The notes beneath the pieces are model-generated. The model saw only the letters and a program-made list of their open reading frames with translations. It had not been told where the DNA came from and did no database searches. 40,232 bases of DNA from Porphyromonadaceae bacterium H1 (lineage in GTDB: Bacteria > Bacteroidota > Bacteroidia > Bacteroidales > Paludibacteraceae), in NCBI GenBank assembly GCA_001653155.1, contig BDEJ01000085.1:1-40232 (forward strand), written 5' to 3'. The translations under genes were made by a program, and so were the position numbers. Below are positions 25,259 to 35,911 of this stretch, piece by piece (the first letter of the stretch is position 1; every line of letters begins with the position of its first letter).

Positions 25259-28200
25259 TTATTTCACCAGCACCTTGCTCAATTGTGAGGTTTTTCCAGA
25301 GGTTTGTATCAAATAAATACCCGGTTTGAGACCGACAGTGGAAAGTAAAGTTACATCAACTGTTGCAGCTTCTTGGCGGAGCAACATACCTTCGGGTGAA
25401 AAGAGGCGTATCCATGTCAGCCCTTCACTTTGGACATGCAAACTTTCACCACTTACAACAGGGTTAGGCCAGAAACTGAGTGCCGGAGCTACAAGACCCG
25501 AGAGACCGTTCTTCTGTTTAACCGTTACGGTAAATTCTGTTTTTACAATCTGTGTTCCATTCTTGAGAATTACTTCTATCTTTGAACTACCTGTCGAATT
25601 TCCCGTAAGCGTAAAGTTTACGTGAGTATCATTCACAGTTTTACCCGAAAGGCTAAGCTTATTTCCGTCCATCACCTTAACATCAATAGCGAAGTTATCC
25701 GCTTTTTGTTCTCCTTTCAGATTGTAAGTCAGTGAAATTTCACGTTTTTTGCCCACTTCAAGTTCGAAGTTTTCCTGCATTCCAAGTTCAGGAAGCATGA
25801 GAACTTTCTTACCATAAACTTCAAACTCGTAAACACGTGTCTCGAAAAGTGCCCAATCATATGGATTGAATTTCACATAGCGTGCTCTGACAGGAGTAGA
25901 TAGCTGATCATCTTTGATGTTCTTTTCAATAGCGTTTCGACCACGAAGGACCTGTTTCCAATCCCCTTTACCCTGTTCGTCAATAGTGGTTGCGGTAAAT
26001 ACATTATAGTGATTAAAATTGTGCAACACTACGGGTTCCATGCTCCGACAATCATAAGTAACGAAGCGTGTTATATCGTAATTAGCTTGCAAATCGACAA
26101 TGGCCCAATATTCGGAAGCCCCTTTGGCATTCCATCTGTGAGAAAGATTGCTTGGCTCTGTAACACCGTCAGTTAGGTAGCTTTTTCCTTCATCATGGCT
26201 AGCAAGTACAACAGGTTTATTGAGGCTTATCAAACTTTCACTGTTGGATACCTGCAACATTTTTGTAGCGGTTATCGTTTTTTCTCCCCCTGCATTAATT
26301 GCCGTAACGCTAATATCATAAACTCCTTCTTCGCCGAATGTAAAGATAGCTTTACTGCCGGTAGGAGAATCTTCTTGATCTACTAAAGTAGAGTTTTCAT
26401 TAATTTTCCATTGATAATCAGTAGGATTCTGAGAAGCTTTAACAGTAAAAGTTACTTCTTCATCTACTTTAACGATACGTTTGTCTGCTTTTAGTTCTGT
26501 AAGTGAAGGAGTTGGAGTAGCTTCCAAACCAAAGACATCAAATTGCCAAATACGAATCGTAATCGCTTTATCGGGGTCGTAAGGCACCAGTTTAACGTAT
26601 TTGGCAAACACCGGAGATATATAATGGTCTTTTACGTTGTAAGCAGCTGTAGCCGGAACATTTTGCATATCGAGCACTTTCTCCCAATTTACCTTGTCGA
26701 CACTAGTGTAAATTTTGTAAAAAGTCATGTTATCCGAGGGATTTTCCTTATTACCGCAATCGTGAATTCTAAAACGATAAAGTTCATAAATTTTATCGAG
26801 CGTTATTATGGTCCAATGCTCTTTGTCTCCACCGGCACACCATTTATTCGAAAGTGATCCGGGTACTTCCACATTGTCAATAAGCCATCCGGGATGCTCC
26901 CTGCTACTAACCATAAAATTATTACAATCGTATCCATTAAAATTTCCTGTCACACTTCCTCCATTAGATGCACGGCTCACTATTTTCAGGGAACCGGCAT
27001 GCACATTCACGATTTTTGTTTCCCGGTGGGTAGTACTTCCAATCGAATTACTTACACTTACCTCCACATCGTGCTTGCCTTCGGAAGTGAATCGATAACG
27101 AGCCGTATTTCCGTTCTGACTCAGTAATTCACCAACGCCTGCTTCCGGAGCTTTCCATTCGTATTGAGTGGGGAAATTCGTAGCAGTAACCGTAAAGGTT
27201 ACTTCTTCATTGGGCTGAAGCAAGGATTTCGAAGCAAGAACCTGCTGTATCTCAGGAAGCCCTACTTCGGGGAAAGAAGCGGAAACGGAAGCTCCTGTGG
27301 CAGACTCTTCCATATTTTTATAAACAGCTTTCACCGAAACACTCAAACTCGTTTCATCAAGCCCCTTACGAGTAAATTTCGGAACGTAGAAACCTTCGTT
27401 ACGGGTTTGTCCTACCAAGTTAGTTTTGCCGTTACGAGTAAGGTAAACATTATAGTGGTCGATTTGGCTTATGTCTGCAGGATGATCCCAAATGATACGA
27501 AGATCCCCCTGTGTAGGCGCCAAGTCATTCTGTATTTCGATATTTGCAACTTGAGTTGCCTTCGGTGTATAATTAGACGGATATATGCCAATTTGTCCCA
27601 AAGATGCGGCAAACCCTGTACCATCCGTACCGGCATTCACATCCAAAGAAATCATGTATATGCTCCTTTTATCTAAGCTTGACAAGTCATAAGTATCAAC
27701 CGTCCAGCCGTTACGAACGGTAGTAGAAGTCGGTTCGTATTTTGTTGTAATAGCCGTCGTTGCAGATAAAGTTCCAAGTTTAAGCCTGATGCTGTTTGCT
27801 TTGTTCGTTTTGTACACAACCTCCATCTTATCACCTGCAGCAACAGTTATCTTTGTTTTATAGAGATTGAGGGTGTAAGAACCATTTTTCAAATCTCCCG
27901 ATAATTTTATGGAAGTACCCATGTTGTAGGCATCATCCCAATCGTAAGCGAACTTAATATCGGATTTTGATCCTCCCTCAGGAGCTACAACCCACCAGCG
28001 CCAAGTAGGCATAACACTCTGCATACCACGATGATACCAATCTTGCGTACCTCTCTTTTCTCCATTTACAAAGCGGTGTTTACCCAGTCCCATACTGAAG
28101 GCTGTCACAAAGGGCTTATTTTGTATGGCGGAACGTTCCTGTATTCCGGTAGCAAGACCCCTTGTAGAATAATTCCGTATCAAGGTAACATCTCCTTGGT

Positions 28201-29257
28201 TATTCGTCCAGAAAGTCTGCTCATTCTTAAAAACTCTTTCCATAGCTTGGTAGGCCATACTCCCCTGAGCATTAGGAGTTTCAAGCAAATTTTTTACGAC
28301 CTGTTTCCAGATTTGCTCTTCAGGGTTAAACCAGTTTACTGAAGCAGCATGCCCTGATTTAGGAAAAAGCCTGTCAAACTCCCAAGAAGGGACATTATAG
28401 GAGCCACTTTGTTCTATACCTGCATAATAGGATTCAAATTTATTACCCCATTCATTCTCATTCGTATGTCCGGCTGTAGCCTGAATAGCACTATTTACCC
28501 CTCCATAATTAACCATGAAAGATCCGCCTTTTTGACGAGCAACAGACTGTGCTGATGAAGCTACATAGCTTGCCATATTGTATAATTGTATTTCCTGGCC
28601 TTCCAGCCCAATCTCTTTAGCATAGCGCAGGTAGTCCTTCGTCCAATTCGTCCAATCGGCACTTGTTATGGTTTCGCTGTTGATAAACCAGCCGTCGAAG
28701 CCATAATATTTAGCTATTTCAGCACACTTACGCGCATATGGATATACCCCATCACCCGTTGTACTGTTCATTTGTCGGGTCCAATCGGGATTTCCACTAA
28801 AAGCAATAGGTGGGAAGAATATCTGTCCTAAAACTTTAACGCCACTCATGTGAGCCGCATCGATAACAGGAGCCGAGGGTGGGAGGATGATACCTTCGCC
28901 AGCCGAACCTCCCCACCAAACCAAGAGGTCAAGGTATTGCCAATAGGTTGGATTGTACCCGACAAAGTTGTTAGCCCCTTGTGCGGGAACCTGACTACAC
29001 ATAGGATGCATGGTAAGACAAGCGGCTACTTGTCCTTCGGAGAATTGTTCATTATTGGCTTTTACAGTCTGTTTAGTAGGGATACGGGGTTGTAAAGGTA
29101 CTGTACTACGGTTAAATTTTCGATCAGGATCTTTCTCGGGAACCCAATCCTTTATAAAATCAGGATGCCAACAACCTGCAAGTGGCGCTTGACTCCATAC
29201 TAACGTGTTAATACCCCAAAGCATCAACACAAAAAACAAAATACTTTTAGTTTTCAT
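25259..29257 (-). CDS. GH85 endo-beta-N-acetylglucosaminidase, multidomain, T9SS-sorted
   Basis: This very large secreted enzyme of 1332 residues cleaves the chitobiose core of N-glycans. Signal peptide about 1-22, no lipobox. The GH85 barrel covers about 85-430: YLDLLVWWGGSAGEGIILPP, MSGVKVLGQIFFPP and FDGWFINSETIT, where Asn193 positions the substrate acetamido group and Glu195 is the proton donor (GH85 N-x-E pair). Then come a jelly-roll region (about 430-570), an FN3-like domain (575-660), a PKD-like domain (665-755), a discoidin/F5-8-type binding domain (about 765-905), a second PKD-like domain (910-1000), a second discoidin-like domain (1005-1150), a beta domain (1150-1255) and a T9SS type A sorting domain (about 1258-1332, with FWPNPVVSGESLHVQ, IRLFSPEGMLL and LKPGIYLIQTSG). 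It is last in the SusCD operon and should act at the cell surface on intact glycoproteins. The two discoidin domains likely hold the enzyme on glycans. Confidence 0.92.
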   Translation of the reverse strand: MKTKSILFFVLMLWGINTLVWSQAPLAGCWHPDFIKDWVPEKDPDRKFNRSTVPLQPRIPTKQTVKANNEQFSEGQVAACLTMHPMCSQVPAQGANNFVGYNPTYWQYLDLLVWWGGSAGEGIILPPSAPVIDAAHMSGVKVLGQIFFPPIAFSGNPDWTRQMNSTTGDGVYPYARKCAEIAKYYGFDGWFINSETITSADWTNWTKDYLRYAKEIGLEGQEIQLYNMASYVASSAQSVARQKGGSFMVNYGGVNSAIQATAGHTNENEWGNKFESYYAGIEQSGSYNVPSWEFDRLFPKSGHAASVNWFNPEEQIWKQVVKNLLETPNAQGSMAYQAMERVFKNEQTFWTNNQGDVTLIRNYSTRGLATGIQERSAIQNKPFVTAFSMGLGKHRFVNGEKRGTQDWYHRGMQSVMPTWRWWVVAPEGGSKSDIKFAYDWDDAYNMGTSIKLSGDLKNGSYTLNLYKTKITVAAGDKMEVVYKTNKANSIRLKLGTLSATTAITTKYEPTSTTVRNGWTVDTYDLSSLDKRSIYMISLDVNAGTDGTGFAASLGQIGIYPSNYTPKATQVANIEIQNDLAPTQGDLRIIWDHPADISQIDHYNVYLTRNGKTNLVGQTRNEGFYVPKFTRKGLDETSLSVSVKAVYKNMEESATGASVSASFPEVGLPEIQQVLASKSLLQPNEEVTFTVTATNFPTQYEWKAPEAGVGELLSQNGNTARYRFTSEGKHDVEVSVSNSIGSTTHRETKIVNVHAGSLKIVSRASNGGSVTGNFNGYDCNNFMVSSREHPGWLIDNVEVPGSLSNKWCAGGDKEHWTIITLDKIYELYRFRIHDCGNKENPSDNMTFYKIYTSVDKVNWEKVLDMQNVPATAAYNVKDHYISPVFAKYVKLVPYDPDKAITIRIWQFDVFGLEATPTPSLTELKADKRIVKVDEEVTFTVKASQNPTDYQWKINENSTLVDQEDSPTGSKAIFTFGEEGVYDISVTAINAGGEKTITATKMLQVSNSESLISLNKPVVLASHDEGKSYLTDGVTEPSNLSHRWNAKGASEYWAIVDLQANYDITRFVTYDCRSMEPVVLHNFNHYNVFTATTIDEQGKGDWKQVLRGRNAIEKNIKDDQLSTPVRARYVKFNPYDWALFETRVYEFEVYGKKVLMLPELGMQENFELEVGKKREISLTYNLKGEQKADNFAIDVKVMDGNKLSLSGKTVNDTHVNFTLTGNSTGSSKIEVILKNGTQIVKTEFTVTVKQKNGLSGLVAPALSFWPNPVVSGESLHVQSEGLTWIRLFSPEGMLLRQEAATVDVTLLSTVGLKPGIYLIQTSGKTSQLSKVLVK

Positions 29258-29331
29258 GATAGTGTTACATTTAAATGAATTAGAATTAATTTATAGCATT
29301 CTTCTATTTATATTTAAAGAATACTCCGTTT

Positions 29332-31164
29332 TTATCTATTTTTAAGCATATTGAAAAATAACTGTCCGGGATGTATTGAGAAGTTGTTCGGTAGGTTTCG
29401 TTCTCCATTTTCATTAGTGGTTTCGGTAAGATCCCACCACATACGAGCATCCGCCCTCAATCCTTGAGGATAAGGAAAATTCACATTATTAAGACTTTCA
29501 CTTCCGGGATAATTGATACGTTGTATAAATTTTCCTTCAGCTACCCTCCCTCCGGAATTATTGAAGAGAGGCAGAGAGATAAAATCTGGGTAGTCCGTCC
29601 GCCGGAATTCAGCCCAAGCTTCATTTCCATTGGGAAAGATAGCCAACCATTTGTGTATGATTATCTGCTTCAGCATCGCTTCTTTATCAGTTGACTCGAA
29701 AGGATTTTTCCCAGCTTCGGTAAATATCTTAAGGCCGGCTATATATTCATTGATGCTAGCCTCAGGTATTTTATAGTATGACATGGAAGCCGTTATCCCT
29801 TGTAAGAAATAGTCGATATGCGACAACTCAACGCCCCCCCACTCCCGAAGTGCAGCTTCGGCAAGCAGGAAACGGCTTTCGGCATAGCTTAACCAGACGC
29901 TTTCGCGCGCAAGTCCAAACCAAGCATCATCACGAAGTTTTTTCCCATCTCGGGCATACGAACGTAAACGCGAATGCTTGAAAGAAGGTTTTTGGATATC
30001 TGGATCACCAGTTTGAACGCCTAAGAAGTCTTTCGTCGATTCTATCGGGTCATCCAATGTACTGTTTTCTTCAAGAGGGCGATACCAACAAACAGGACAG
30101 CGAGGATCGAGAACAGAGCTCAAACTTTTGTATGCCGTTTCCAAATCTTTGTTCAAACCGGCGTCCGACCAAGTATAACTACAGAGGGCATAAATATTCT
30201 CATCGCCTCCGGAGTTTTCTCCTCCCATATCAACAGTGGCATATTTAGGGATAGTTCTCATATTATCTTCCTGTCCTGTCATCAGTCCTCCGGGATGGGA
30301 TAGGGCCGCTTCACCTTCCTTGCGTGCACGTTCGGGATCGACAGCGGATATACGCAGGGCGAGCCTTAAACGTAAAGTATTAGCAAAACGTATCCATTTT
30401 TTAACATCGCCCCCATAACAGCGGTCGTCCTCACCCAGATTAAAGGAGTCTTCCGCAGGTACAGGATTAATATTCGACAAAGCTTCATCTAATAATTTGA
30501 AAATGATATCATAAACTTCTTCCTGTTTTCTGTATTTCGGACTTTCAGAGTCGGATATACCTTGTAAATGCTTGTCGGTAAGAGGAATGTCTCCATAGCT
30601 ATCCGTTTGCATCGAAATCAAGAAAGCATAATATATGCGAGTTATATAAAAAGCATTCAGATAAACCCCAGTATTTTTTTCAAAATCGTGTTTTACAAAC
30701 CAGAAAGTCCGTACCAATTCTCCATATTCAACAGTGCGATCCTGATAAAAATGGTTCCAACGGTGATTACTCCACGATTCGCTATGATTGTAAGTAGGGG
30801 TAAGCGCAAGAAAAGACGGATTCAAATTGGCAAAATATCCGGCGTATATATCGTGAGTAAGGTTGGTGGTACGCTGATAATTATTGTACACTCCCTCGTA
30901 AGAAAACTTGCGAAATATGGTTCCCATATTTTCGACATTACTTTGAAGTTGTTTCAATTCTACATCGGTAATAGCTCTTCCCAAATCTATCCCAGGGACG
31001 AAAAGGCTATCAGTAGATGTATCATTAATATTTGCAAGCGGGTTCAATGATTTGTTTATATCTTCGAAATCGGAGGTACATGCTTGAAAAACAGCAAGAA
31101 GAAGCATTGAAACGAAGATGATCTTAAACTTGTACATCAGAAACGATTTAAAAATGTTGTTCAT
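29332..31164 (-). CDS. SusD/RagB-like lipoprotein of the GH85 locus
   Basis: This 610-residue glycan-binding lipoprotein has a signal ending AVFQAC (Cys29). The ATG at 31164 leaves 24 bases after SusC; a second ATG at 31137 (Met10) gives an equally good signal and may be the real start. The start of the mature protein, CTSDFEDINKSLNPL, and the segments YITRIYYAFLISMQTDSYGDIPL, WIRFANTLRLRLALRIS and SYAESRFLLAEAALREWGG are characteristic of the SusD-like subgroup common beside STN-containing SusC proteins. The KWLAIFPNGNEAWAEFRRTDYP block near the C-terminus is also typical. It pairs with the SusC at 31189 and probably binds the N-glycan released by the GH85 enzyme encoded 74 bases downstream. 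Confidence 0.93.
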   Translation of the reverse strand: MNNIFKSFLMYKFKIIFVSMLLLAVFQACTSDFEDINKSLNPLANINDTSTDSLFVPGIDLGRAITDVELKQLQSNVENMGTIFRKFSYEGVYNNYQRTTNLTHDIYAGYFANLNPSFLALTPTYNHSESWSNHRWNHFYQDRTVEYGELVRTFWFVKHDFEKNTGVYLNAFYITRIYYAFLISMQTDSYGDIPLTDKHLQGISDSESPKYRKQEEVYDIIFKLLDEALSNINPVPAEDSFNLGEDDRCYGGDVKKWIRFANTLRLRLALRISAVDPERARKEGEAALSHPGGLMTGQEDNMRTIPKYATVDMGGENSGGDENIYALCSYTWSDAGLNKDLETAYKSLSSVLDPRCPVCWYRPLEENSTLDDPIESTKDFLGVQTGDPDIQKPSFKHSRLRSYARDGKKLRDDAWFGLARESVWLSYAESRFLLAEAALREWGGVELSHIDYFLQGITASMSYYKIPEASINEYIAGLKIFTEAGKNPFESTDKEAMLKQIIIHKWLAIFPNGNEAWAEFRRTDYPDFISLPLFNNSGGRVAEGKFIQRINYPGSESLNNVNFPYPQGLRADARMWWDLTETTNENGERNLPNNFSIHPGQLFFNMLKNR

Positions 31165-31188
31165 AATATCTGAAAGATTTAATTTTGT

Positions 31189-34100
31189 TTAAAAACCGGC
31201 ACTAATGGAAAATCCCAGCGTACGTGTATTCGGCATTGACAAATAATCGAAAGCTTGCGAGTAAATTGTCGTATCGAAACCTCCTTCGGGGCTGGTTCCG
31301 GGTGTATGCTTAAGAAGATAGAACAGGTCTCGTGCAACAAAAGAAAGACGGAAGGAGTTCATTGGTGTACTTTTCAGCAATTTACGATTCAAGGAATAGC
31401 CTATCGAAAGTTCTCGGAATTTGATGTACGAAGCGTCGTAAACAAAATTTTCGGGAACACCGGTATTCTTACCCGTATCACCGATATAGCGATAGTAGTT
31501 CTCCAAAGATATAGCCTTCGTGTTGGGAGTTCCATTTTCGTAAACACCCGGAACGATATAATCTGTCCGTCTGTCCAATGTACGAGCTGCGGTTCCGTAA
31601 TGCGTTGCAATAGCTTCAGTAACGGAAACAATATTACCGCCAAACTTCATATCGAACAAAGCTGACACGTGGATGTCCTTAAAAAAAGTAAAACGTGGTG
31701 CTATCGACATCATCAAATCGGGCTGTATATTTCCCAAAACAAATTTTTTATCGAAGTTGCTCCGTTCTTCGGTTTGTGGAAGACCCGAATGCTTATTGAT
31801 TATCAAATTACCATCTTTGTCTTTTTTCAACACTCGTGCCGCAAAGATATCCCCTAACCTTCCGCCTTCAACAGCTCCTACAGTCACAAAAAAGTTATCA
31901 ACACCAAAATCCACATAAGTCTTTTTGGGGTGTAACTTACGTACCACAGTATTGTTGTGTGCTAAATTCATATCCAAAGTAAATTCAAAGTTCTTCGTTT
32001 GTATAGGGGTCGTGTACAACGCAAACTCCAAACCCTGATTCTGTACATCTCCGGCATTGATCCTCCAATCTTTAAAGGTACTCGATGATGCAGCCGGAAT
32101 AAGCATTATTTGATTGTTAGTAATCGAGTTATAGTATGTAAAATCAAAACCTAAACGATTGTTCAAAAATTTCATTTCCAAACCCGCTTCGTAGGAAGTA
32201 TTCATCTCAGGCTTGAAATCGGGAGTAACATAAGTCTTGGTACGATTGTAGTTCGGACCGGTAAAGGACTGGTTGTAGGTATTATAGGTTTTTAAAGAAT
32301 ATGGTTCGGTATCCTTTCCTGCCTGAGCATAAGACAAGCGCAGTTTTGCGTAAGTCAGCCATTTCGGACTGCGTATATCCATCTTATTCATGAACTCGGT
32401 AGCAATATAACTCAAGTTAAAGGACGGATAAAAGTAAGCATGAGGTGCCGGTAATGTAGATGACCAATCGTTGCGTCCGGTCATGTCGAAAGAAAGATAG
32501 TCATCGTAAGCTAGCTGAAATGTGTAGAACAGTGAGTTCACTTTCTTTTGCTTCAGCCTTTGATTGGCATAAGTAGGGATTCCTTTCTCTGCATATATCT
32601 GTTGTCCGGCGCTGTTCAGATACCAATTTCCTTTCTCGGACATATTTTGTGCAGCGGCATAGAGACCTTCTTCTTTGAAAAACATTGAGTTGGCTCCCAC
32701 CCCATAATCAACACGAATTTTTTCTCCGATACGGTTGTTGCCATGAACCATAAACTCGGAATTGATTTCAAAAAAGTTTTGTTCGGATTTGAAAAAGTTA
32801 TCATTCAATATGATATTTTCAATATTTAATCCCAATCCTTTATCGGTTTCTTCTACCTTAGTTCGGTAGTAGTCAAGTGATATTTTTCCAGTAGCATAAA
32901 GCCAAGGAGTAAAATTCACTTTCAAAGAATGGTAACCAAAAGCACGCCAACGCTCATCCATATTGCTGCGCTGATTACGCATCCAATAGGGATTTCTGTA
33001 ATCTTGATCTGGGCCTAACCAGTTGTCGTGCAGCTGATACTCCGTACCCGATTGAGAATGTATTGCAGTGCGCATGTGGTGCCGCTCCAAATCCTCCAAA
33101 CTGATGTTGTTCGGCAAGTAAAGCAACTGGTACATCTCCCCGTAAAGTCCTATATAAGGACGGTTTTTTGCCGTTGTTTTGGATAGGGAGATCTTACTGT
33201 CCATACTAAGGTATTTGTTGATTTTTTTTCCGGAATTCAGATCGATGTTTATTTTCTCAAGTTTTTCTCCCTGAAACAAACCATCGGAATTAAGATAGCC
33301 GATCGAGCTACGGTAATGCGAATCTTGATTTGTACTACCTATCGAAATGGTATGATTTTGAGAAAATCCGGTTCGAAAATATTTTTTCAACTTATTTCCA
33401 TTGTAGCGATAAGGAATGCTGTCGCTTCCGCTATTTTTCCACCAAGCGGGAGTCAAATGATTGTCTAAAGGCCCTCCAAAGCTAAAAACCGATTTACGGT
33501 AGGCACCGTTCTCACCTTGCCCATAAACGTCTTGCATATTGAGAGTTTCGGCCACATCGGTCCAAGTGAAAGAAGAGTTATAGTTTACTCCAAAACCCTT
33601 TTGAGCAACTCCTTTTTTTGTCGTTATGAGTATCACTCCGTTTCCGGCACGCGATCCGTAAAGAGCCGCTGCATTGGGGCCTTTCAATATCGAGATGGAT
33701 TCAATATCTTCGGGGTTAATATCGACCGAAGTCCCTCCTCGGTCAATTCCTCCGTAAACCGATACGTTCGAATTGCTGGCATCGCCGAAAGGTATGCCAT
33801 CTACGATCCAAAGAGGTTGGTTATTATCAGTCAGCGAACTGTTACCCCGGATGGTGATTTTTGTCGATCCATTAAGGCCTGTAGGAGATATATTCATTTG
33901 TACACCAGCGACTTTACCTTGAAGTGCTCCGGTTATCGAAGCATTGCCTGTTTGGTTCATCTGATCGCCTTTTAGCTCTTGCATAGAATAACCTAAGAGC
34001 TTTTTCTCTCTCTTAATTCCTAAAGCTGTTACCACGACCTCATCAATAAGTTGAGTTTGTTCTTTCAGCTCTACATTAATCACCGAGCGATTCCCCACGG

Positions 34101-34632
34101 CAATCGTTTGTAAATGGTAGCTGATGTGCGAAAATTGTAGTTGGGATTGATTCGAAGGCACTTCTATGCGGTACTTTCCATCAATATCGGTAATGGTACC
34201 GATACTCGTACCTTTTACGGTAACTCGAACCCCAACGAGAGGCTCTCCGGCATCATCCACAACATTTCCCGAAACGGAACGGCGGTTACCCGGAGTTGCT
34301 GCTTCCGACTCTTTACTTTTAAGAGAAAGATAAACGATATTGTCCTCAATCCGATAAACGATGTCTTTGTTACTGAATAAGGCTTTGAGCACATCGTTTA
34401 GCGTGCCGTCGTCAATTCGGAGGTCATCTGCTTTCAGATGAGCAATACGGTCATCATAGAAAAAATTGTATTTGCTTTGTTTTTTTATACTCTCAATGGC
34501 TTGTCCTATTGTCGCATTTTGCAACGACAGCGATATTTGCGCAGTTGCATGCAAGGAGACACAGAACAAAGACAGTAAAAGCAAATAAAGTTTTATTCCT
34601 CTGCTTGTGTTAGCTGAAAAATTTTTCTTCAT
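31189..34632 (-). CDS. SusC/RagA TonB-dependent transporter with STN signalling domain
   Basis: This outer-membrane importer of 1147 residues also signals inward. Order: signal peptide (to about 32, ending HATAQ); secretin/TonB short N-terminal (STN) domain about 34-105 (LSLQNATIGQAIESIKKQSKYNF); CarboxypepD_reg-like domain about 118-192 (SGNVVDDAGEPLVGVRVTVKG); TonB box DEVVVTALGIKREKK at 198-212; plug (VAGVQMNISPTGLNGS, ITIRGNSSLTDNNQPLWIVDG, LKGPNAAALYGSRAGNGV); barrel ending GFSISAGF. The STN domain contacts the periplasmic part of a FecR anti-sigma factor when substrate is bound, and that FecR is encoded just upstream. The set is a FecIRA-like trans-envelope switch for the GH85 locus. 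Confidence 0.96.
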   Translation of the reverse strand: MKKNFSANTSRGIKLYLLLLSLFCVSLHATAQISLSLQNATIGQAIESIKKQSKYNFFYDDRIAHLKADDLRIDDGTLNDVLKALFSNKDIVYRIEDNIVYLSLKSKESEAATPGNRRSVSGNVVDDAGEPLVGVRVTVKGTSIGTITDIDGKYRIEVPSNQSQLQFSHISYHLQTIAVGNRSVINVELKEQTQLIDEVVVTALGIKREKKLLGYSMQELKGDQMNQTGNASITGALQGKVAGVQMNISPTGLNGSTKITIRGNSSLTDNNQPLWIVDGIPFGDASNSNVSVYGGIDRGGTSVDINPEDIESISILKGPNAAALYGSRAGNGVILITTKKGVAQKGFGVNYNSSFTWTDVAETLNMQDVYGQGENGAYRKSVFSFGGPLDNHLTPAWWKNSGSDSIPYRYNGNKLKKYFRTGFSQNHTISIGSTNQDSHYRSSIGYLNSDGLFQGEKLEKINIDLNSGKKINKYLSMDSKISLSKTTAKNRPYIGLYGEMYQLLYLPNNISLEDLERHHMRTAIHSQSGTEYQLHDNWLGPDQDYRNPYWMRNQRSNMDERWRAFGYHSLKVNFTPWLYATGKISLDYYRTKVEETDKGLGLNIENIILNDNFFKSEQNFFEINSEFMVHGNNRIGEKIRVDYGVGANSMFFKEEGLYAAAQNMSEKGNWYLNSAGQQIYAEKGIPTYANQRLKQKKVNSLFYTFQLAYDDYLSFDMTGRNDWSSTLPAPHAYFYPSFNLSYIATEFMNKMDIRSPKWLTYAKLRLSYAQAGKDTEPYSLKTYNTYNQSFTGPNYNRTKTYVTPDFKPEMNTSYEAGLEMKFLNNRLGFDFTYYNSITNNQIMLIPAASSSTFKDWRINAGDVQNQGLEFALYTTPIQTKNFEFTLDMNLAHNNTVVRKLHPKKTYVDFGVDNFFVTVGAVEGGRLGDIFAARVLKKDKDGNLIINKHSGLPQTEERSNFDKKFVLGNIQPDLMMSIAPRFTFFKDIHVSALFDMKFGGNIVSVTEAIATHYGTAARTLDRRTDYIVPGVYENGTPNTKAISLENYYRYIGDTGKNTGVPENFVYDASYIKFRELSIGYSLNRKLLKSTPMNSFRLSFVARDLFYLLKHTPGTSPEGGFDTTIYSQAFDYLSMPNTRTLGFSISAGF

Positions 34633-34864
34633 GGTATGTTTTTATTGTTTGTTAAAATTTTTAATAGAAAAACACGAGTTCAATCACTCGGGACAAAAAC
34701 CCATTCTTAAGTAGGATCATCATGTTATAAAACAAGTAAACAAAAAAAAACACTTAGACATCTTACTACTTTTTTTCGGCGCAAAAAAAACTTGCCCAAA
34801 AACAGCATGAGCATCATCTCATTTCTCGTAGGGTTAAGGGATTTTTTGTATAGGGAGTAAAGAG
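34633..34864. other. Intergenic region between FecR and SusC genes
   Basis: 232 AT-rich bases without a gene, where the sigma-dependent promoter of the SusC-SusD-GH85 operon should lie. No TAnnTTTG box was found on the minus strand, consistent with use of the neighbouring ECF sigma factor. A 5-base hairpin ATGAG/CTCAT at 34807-34822, followed on the minus strand by GCTGTTTTT, could end the sigma/FecR transcript. The support is weak. Confidence 0.4.
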
Positions 34865-35830
34865 TCAATCACGACTGATGTACACTTCTCCGGACTTCAA
34901 TTCGTATTTGATGGGAATAGAATTCTTCAGAGAGCGGAGAGCTTTCTCGATACTACCTTGATTTTTAAGCGTACCGGAATAAGTCGTTTTATCGATATCC
35001 GGAGCTATGCGTACCTTGACTCCATATATTTCTTCAAGGGCTTTAGCAATTTCTTCCACGGTAGCTTGTTCGAAAGGGATGAGTTTGTTGTGCCATGCAG
35101 CATCCAAGGCAGCTTGCGAGCGACTTTTCACATAAAGCTTGCCCGACAGCTTGTCGAGTTCGGCTCGTTGCCCCGGGGATAGTACCACCAAACCTTCGTC
35201 TGCCTTAGCTTCCACTTTGACTTCTCCCTCCAGCAAGGTGACCGAAGCCGTGTTCGCCTCCGTAAAACTATTCAAATTGAAAACAGTACCCAAAACGGTA
35301 ATCTTCATCGCCTCGGTTTCGACTACAAAGGGCTTGTCTGCATTCTTAGTTACTTCAAAATAGGCCTCACCCTCTACCGAAGCAAAGCGCTTGGAAGTTC
35401 CGAAATGTTTCGGATATTTCAGGAGGGAGTTTTTATTGAGCCACACTTTTGTTCCGTCCGGCAATACGATTTGTTCGACTTCCTGTCCGGCAGTCAACAC
35501 CTCCATAGCTTGCGAGGTATAAAAAAAGTAAGCTCCACCGGCCAACAAAGCAAAAACAACACAAGCCGCAACATAGCGCAGCATCCGTAGCGGGAAAAAA
35601 GTTCTCCGGGGCAATTCTGCAGCCGCAATCCGCTCCTGAAGTTTCTCTTTTTGTTCCCGCACAAAGTCTTTGTCGGAATAACGTTTCAGTTGTCCCAGCT
35701 GCCAAGCAACCTCGAGGCGGAAAAGCTCGCGGCGATTTTCTTCCGACTCCGAAAGCCATTCGAGCAGACGAGCAGCCTCCAACTCATCGCATTCGTTCTG
35801 CAAATATTTTAGCAAATTTTTTTCGTCCAT
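34865..35830 (-). CDS. FecR family anti-sigma factor
   Basis: This inner-membrane anti-sigma factor holds the ECF sigma factor inactive until the STN-type SusC reports substrate. I chose the ATG at 35830 (MDEKNLLKYLQNECDE), which gives 321 residues and the usual helical cytoplasmic start; an ATG at 35878 adds 16 residues of no recognised function. A single membrane helix spans about 83-104 (RYVAACVVFALLAGGAYFF), then the FecR domain (VEQIVLPDGTKVWLNKNSLL, FASVEGEAYFEV, VLGTVFNLNSF, TLLEGEVKV) and a C-terminal DUF4974/STN-like domain from about 245 (PFEQATVEEIAKALEEIYGV). It lies between the sigma gene and the SusC gene in the same direction. Confidence 0.95.
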   Translation of the reverse strand: MDEKNLLKYLQNECDELEAARLLEWLSESEENRRELFRLEVAWQLGQLKRYSDKDFVREQKEKLQERIAAAELPRRTFFPLRMLRYVAACVVFALLAGGAYFFYTSQAMEVLTAGQEVEQIVLPDGTKVWLNKNSLLKYPKHFGTSKRFASVEGEAYFEVTKNADKPFVVETEAMKITVLGTVFNLNSFTEANTASVTLLEGEVKVEAKADEGLVVLSPGQRAELDKLSGKLYVKSRSQAALDAAWHNKLIPFEQATVEEIAKALEEIYGVKVRIAPDIDKTTYSGTLKNQGSIEKALRSLKNSIPIKYELKSGEVYISRD

Positions 35831-35911
35831 AATATAAATCCGTGAAAAATCAGCTAAGCTTTTTAGCTCGCTTTTCAAAGATAAAACAAACAGTTTGCAA
35901 AAAACACTTAG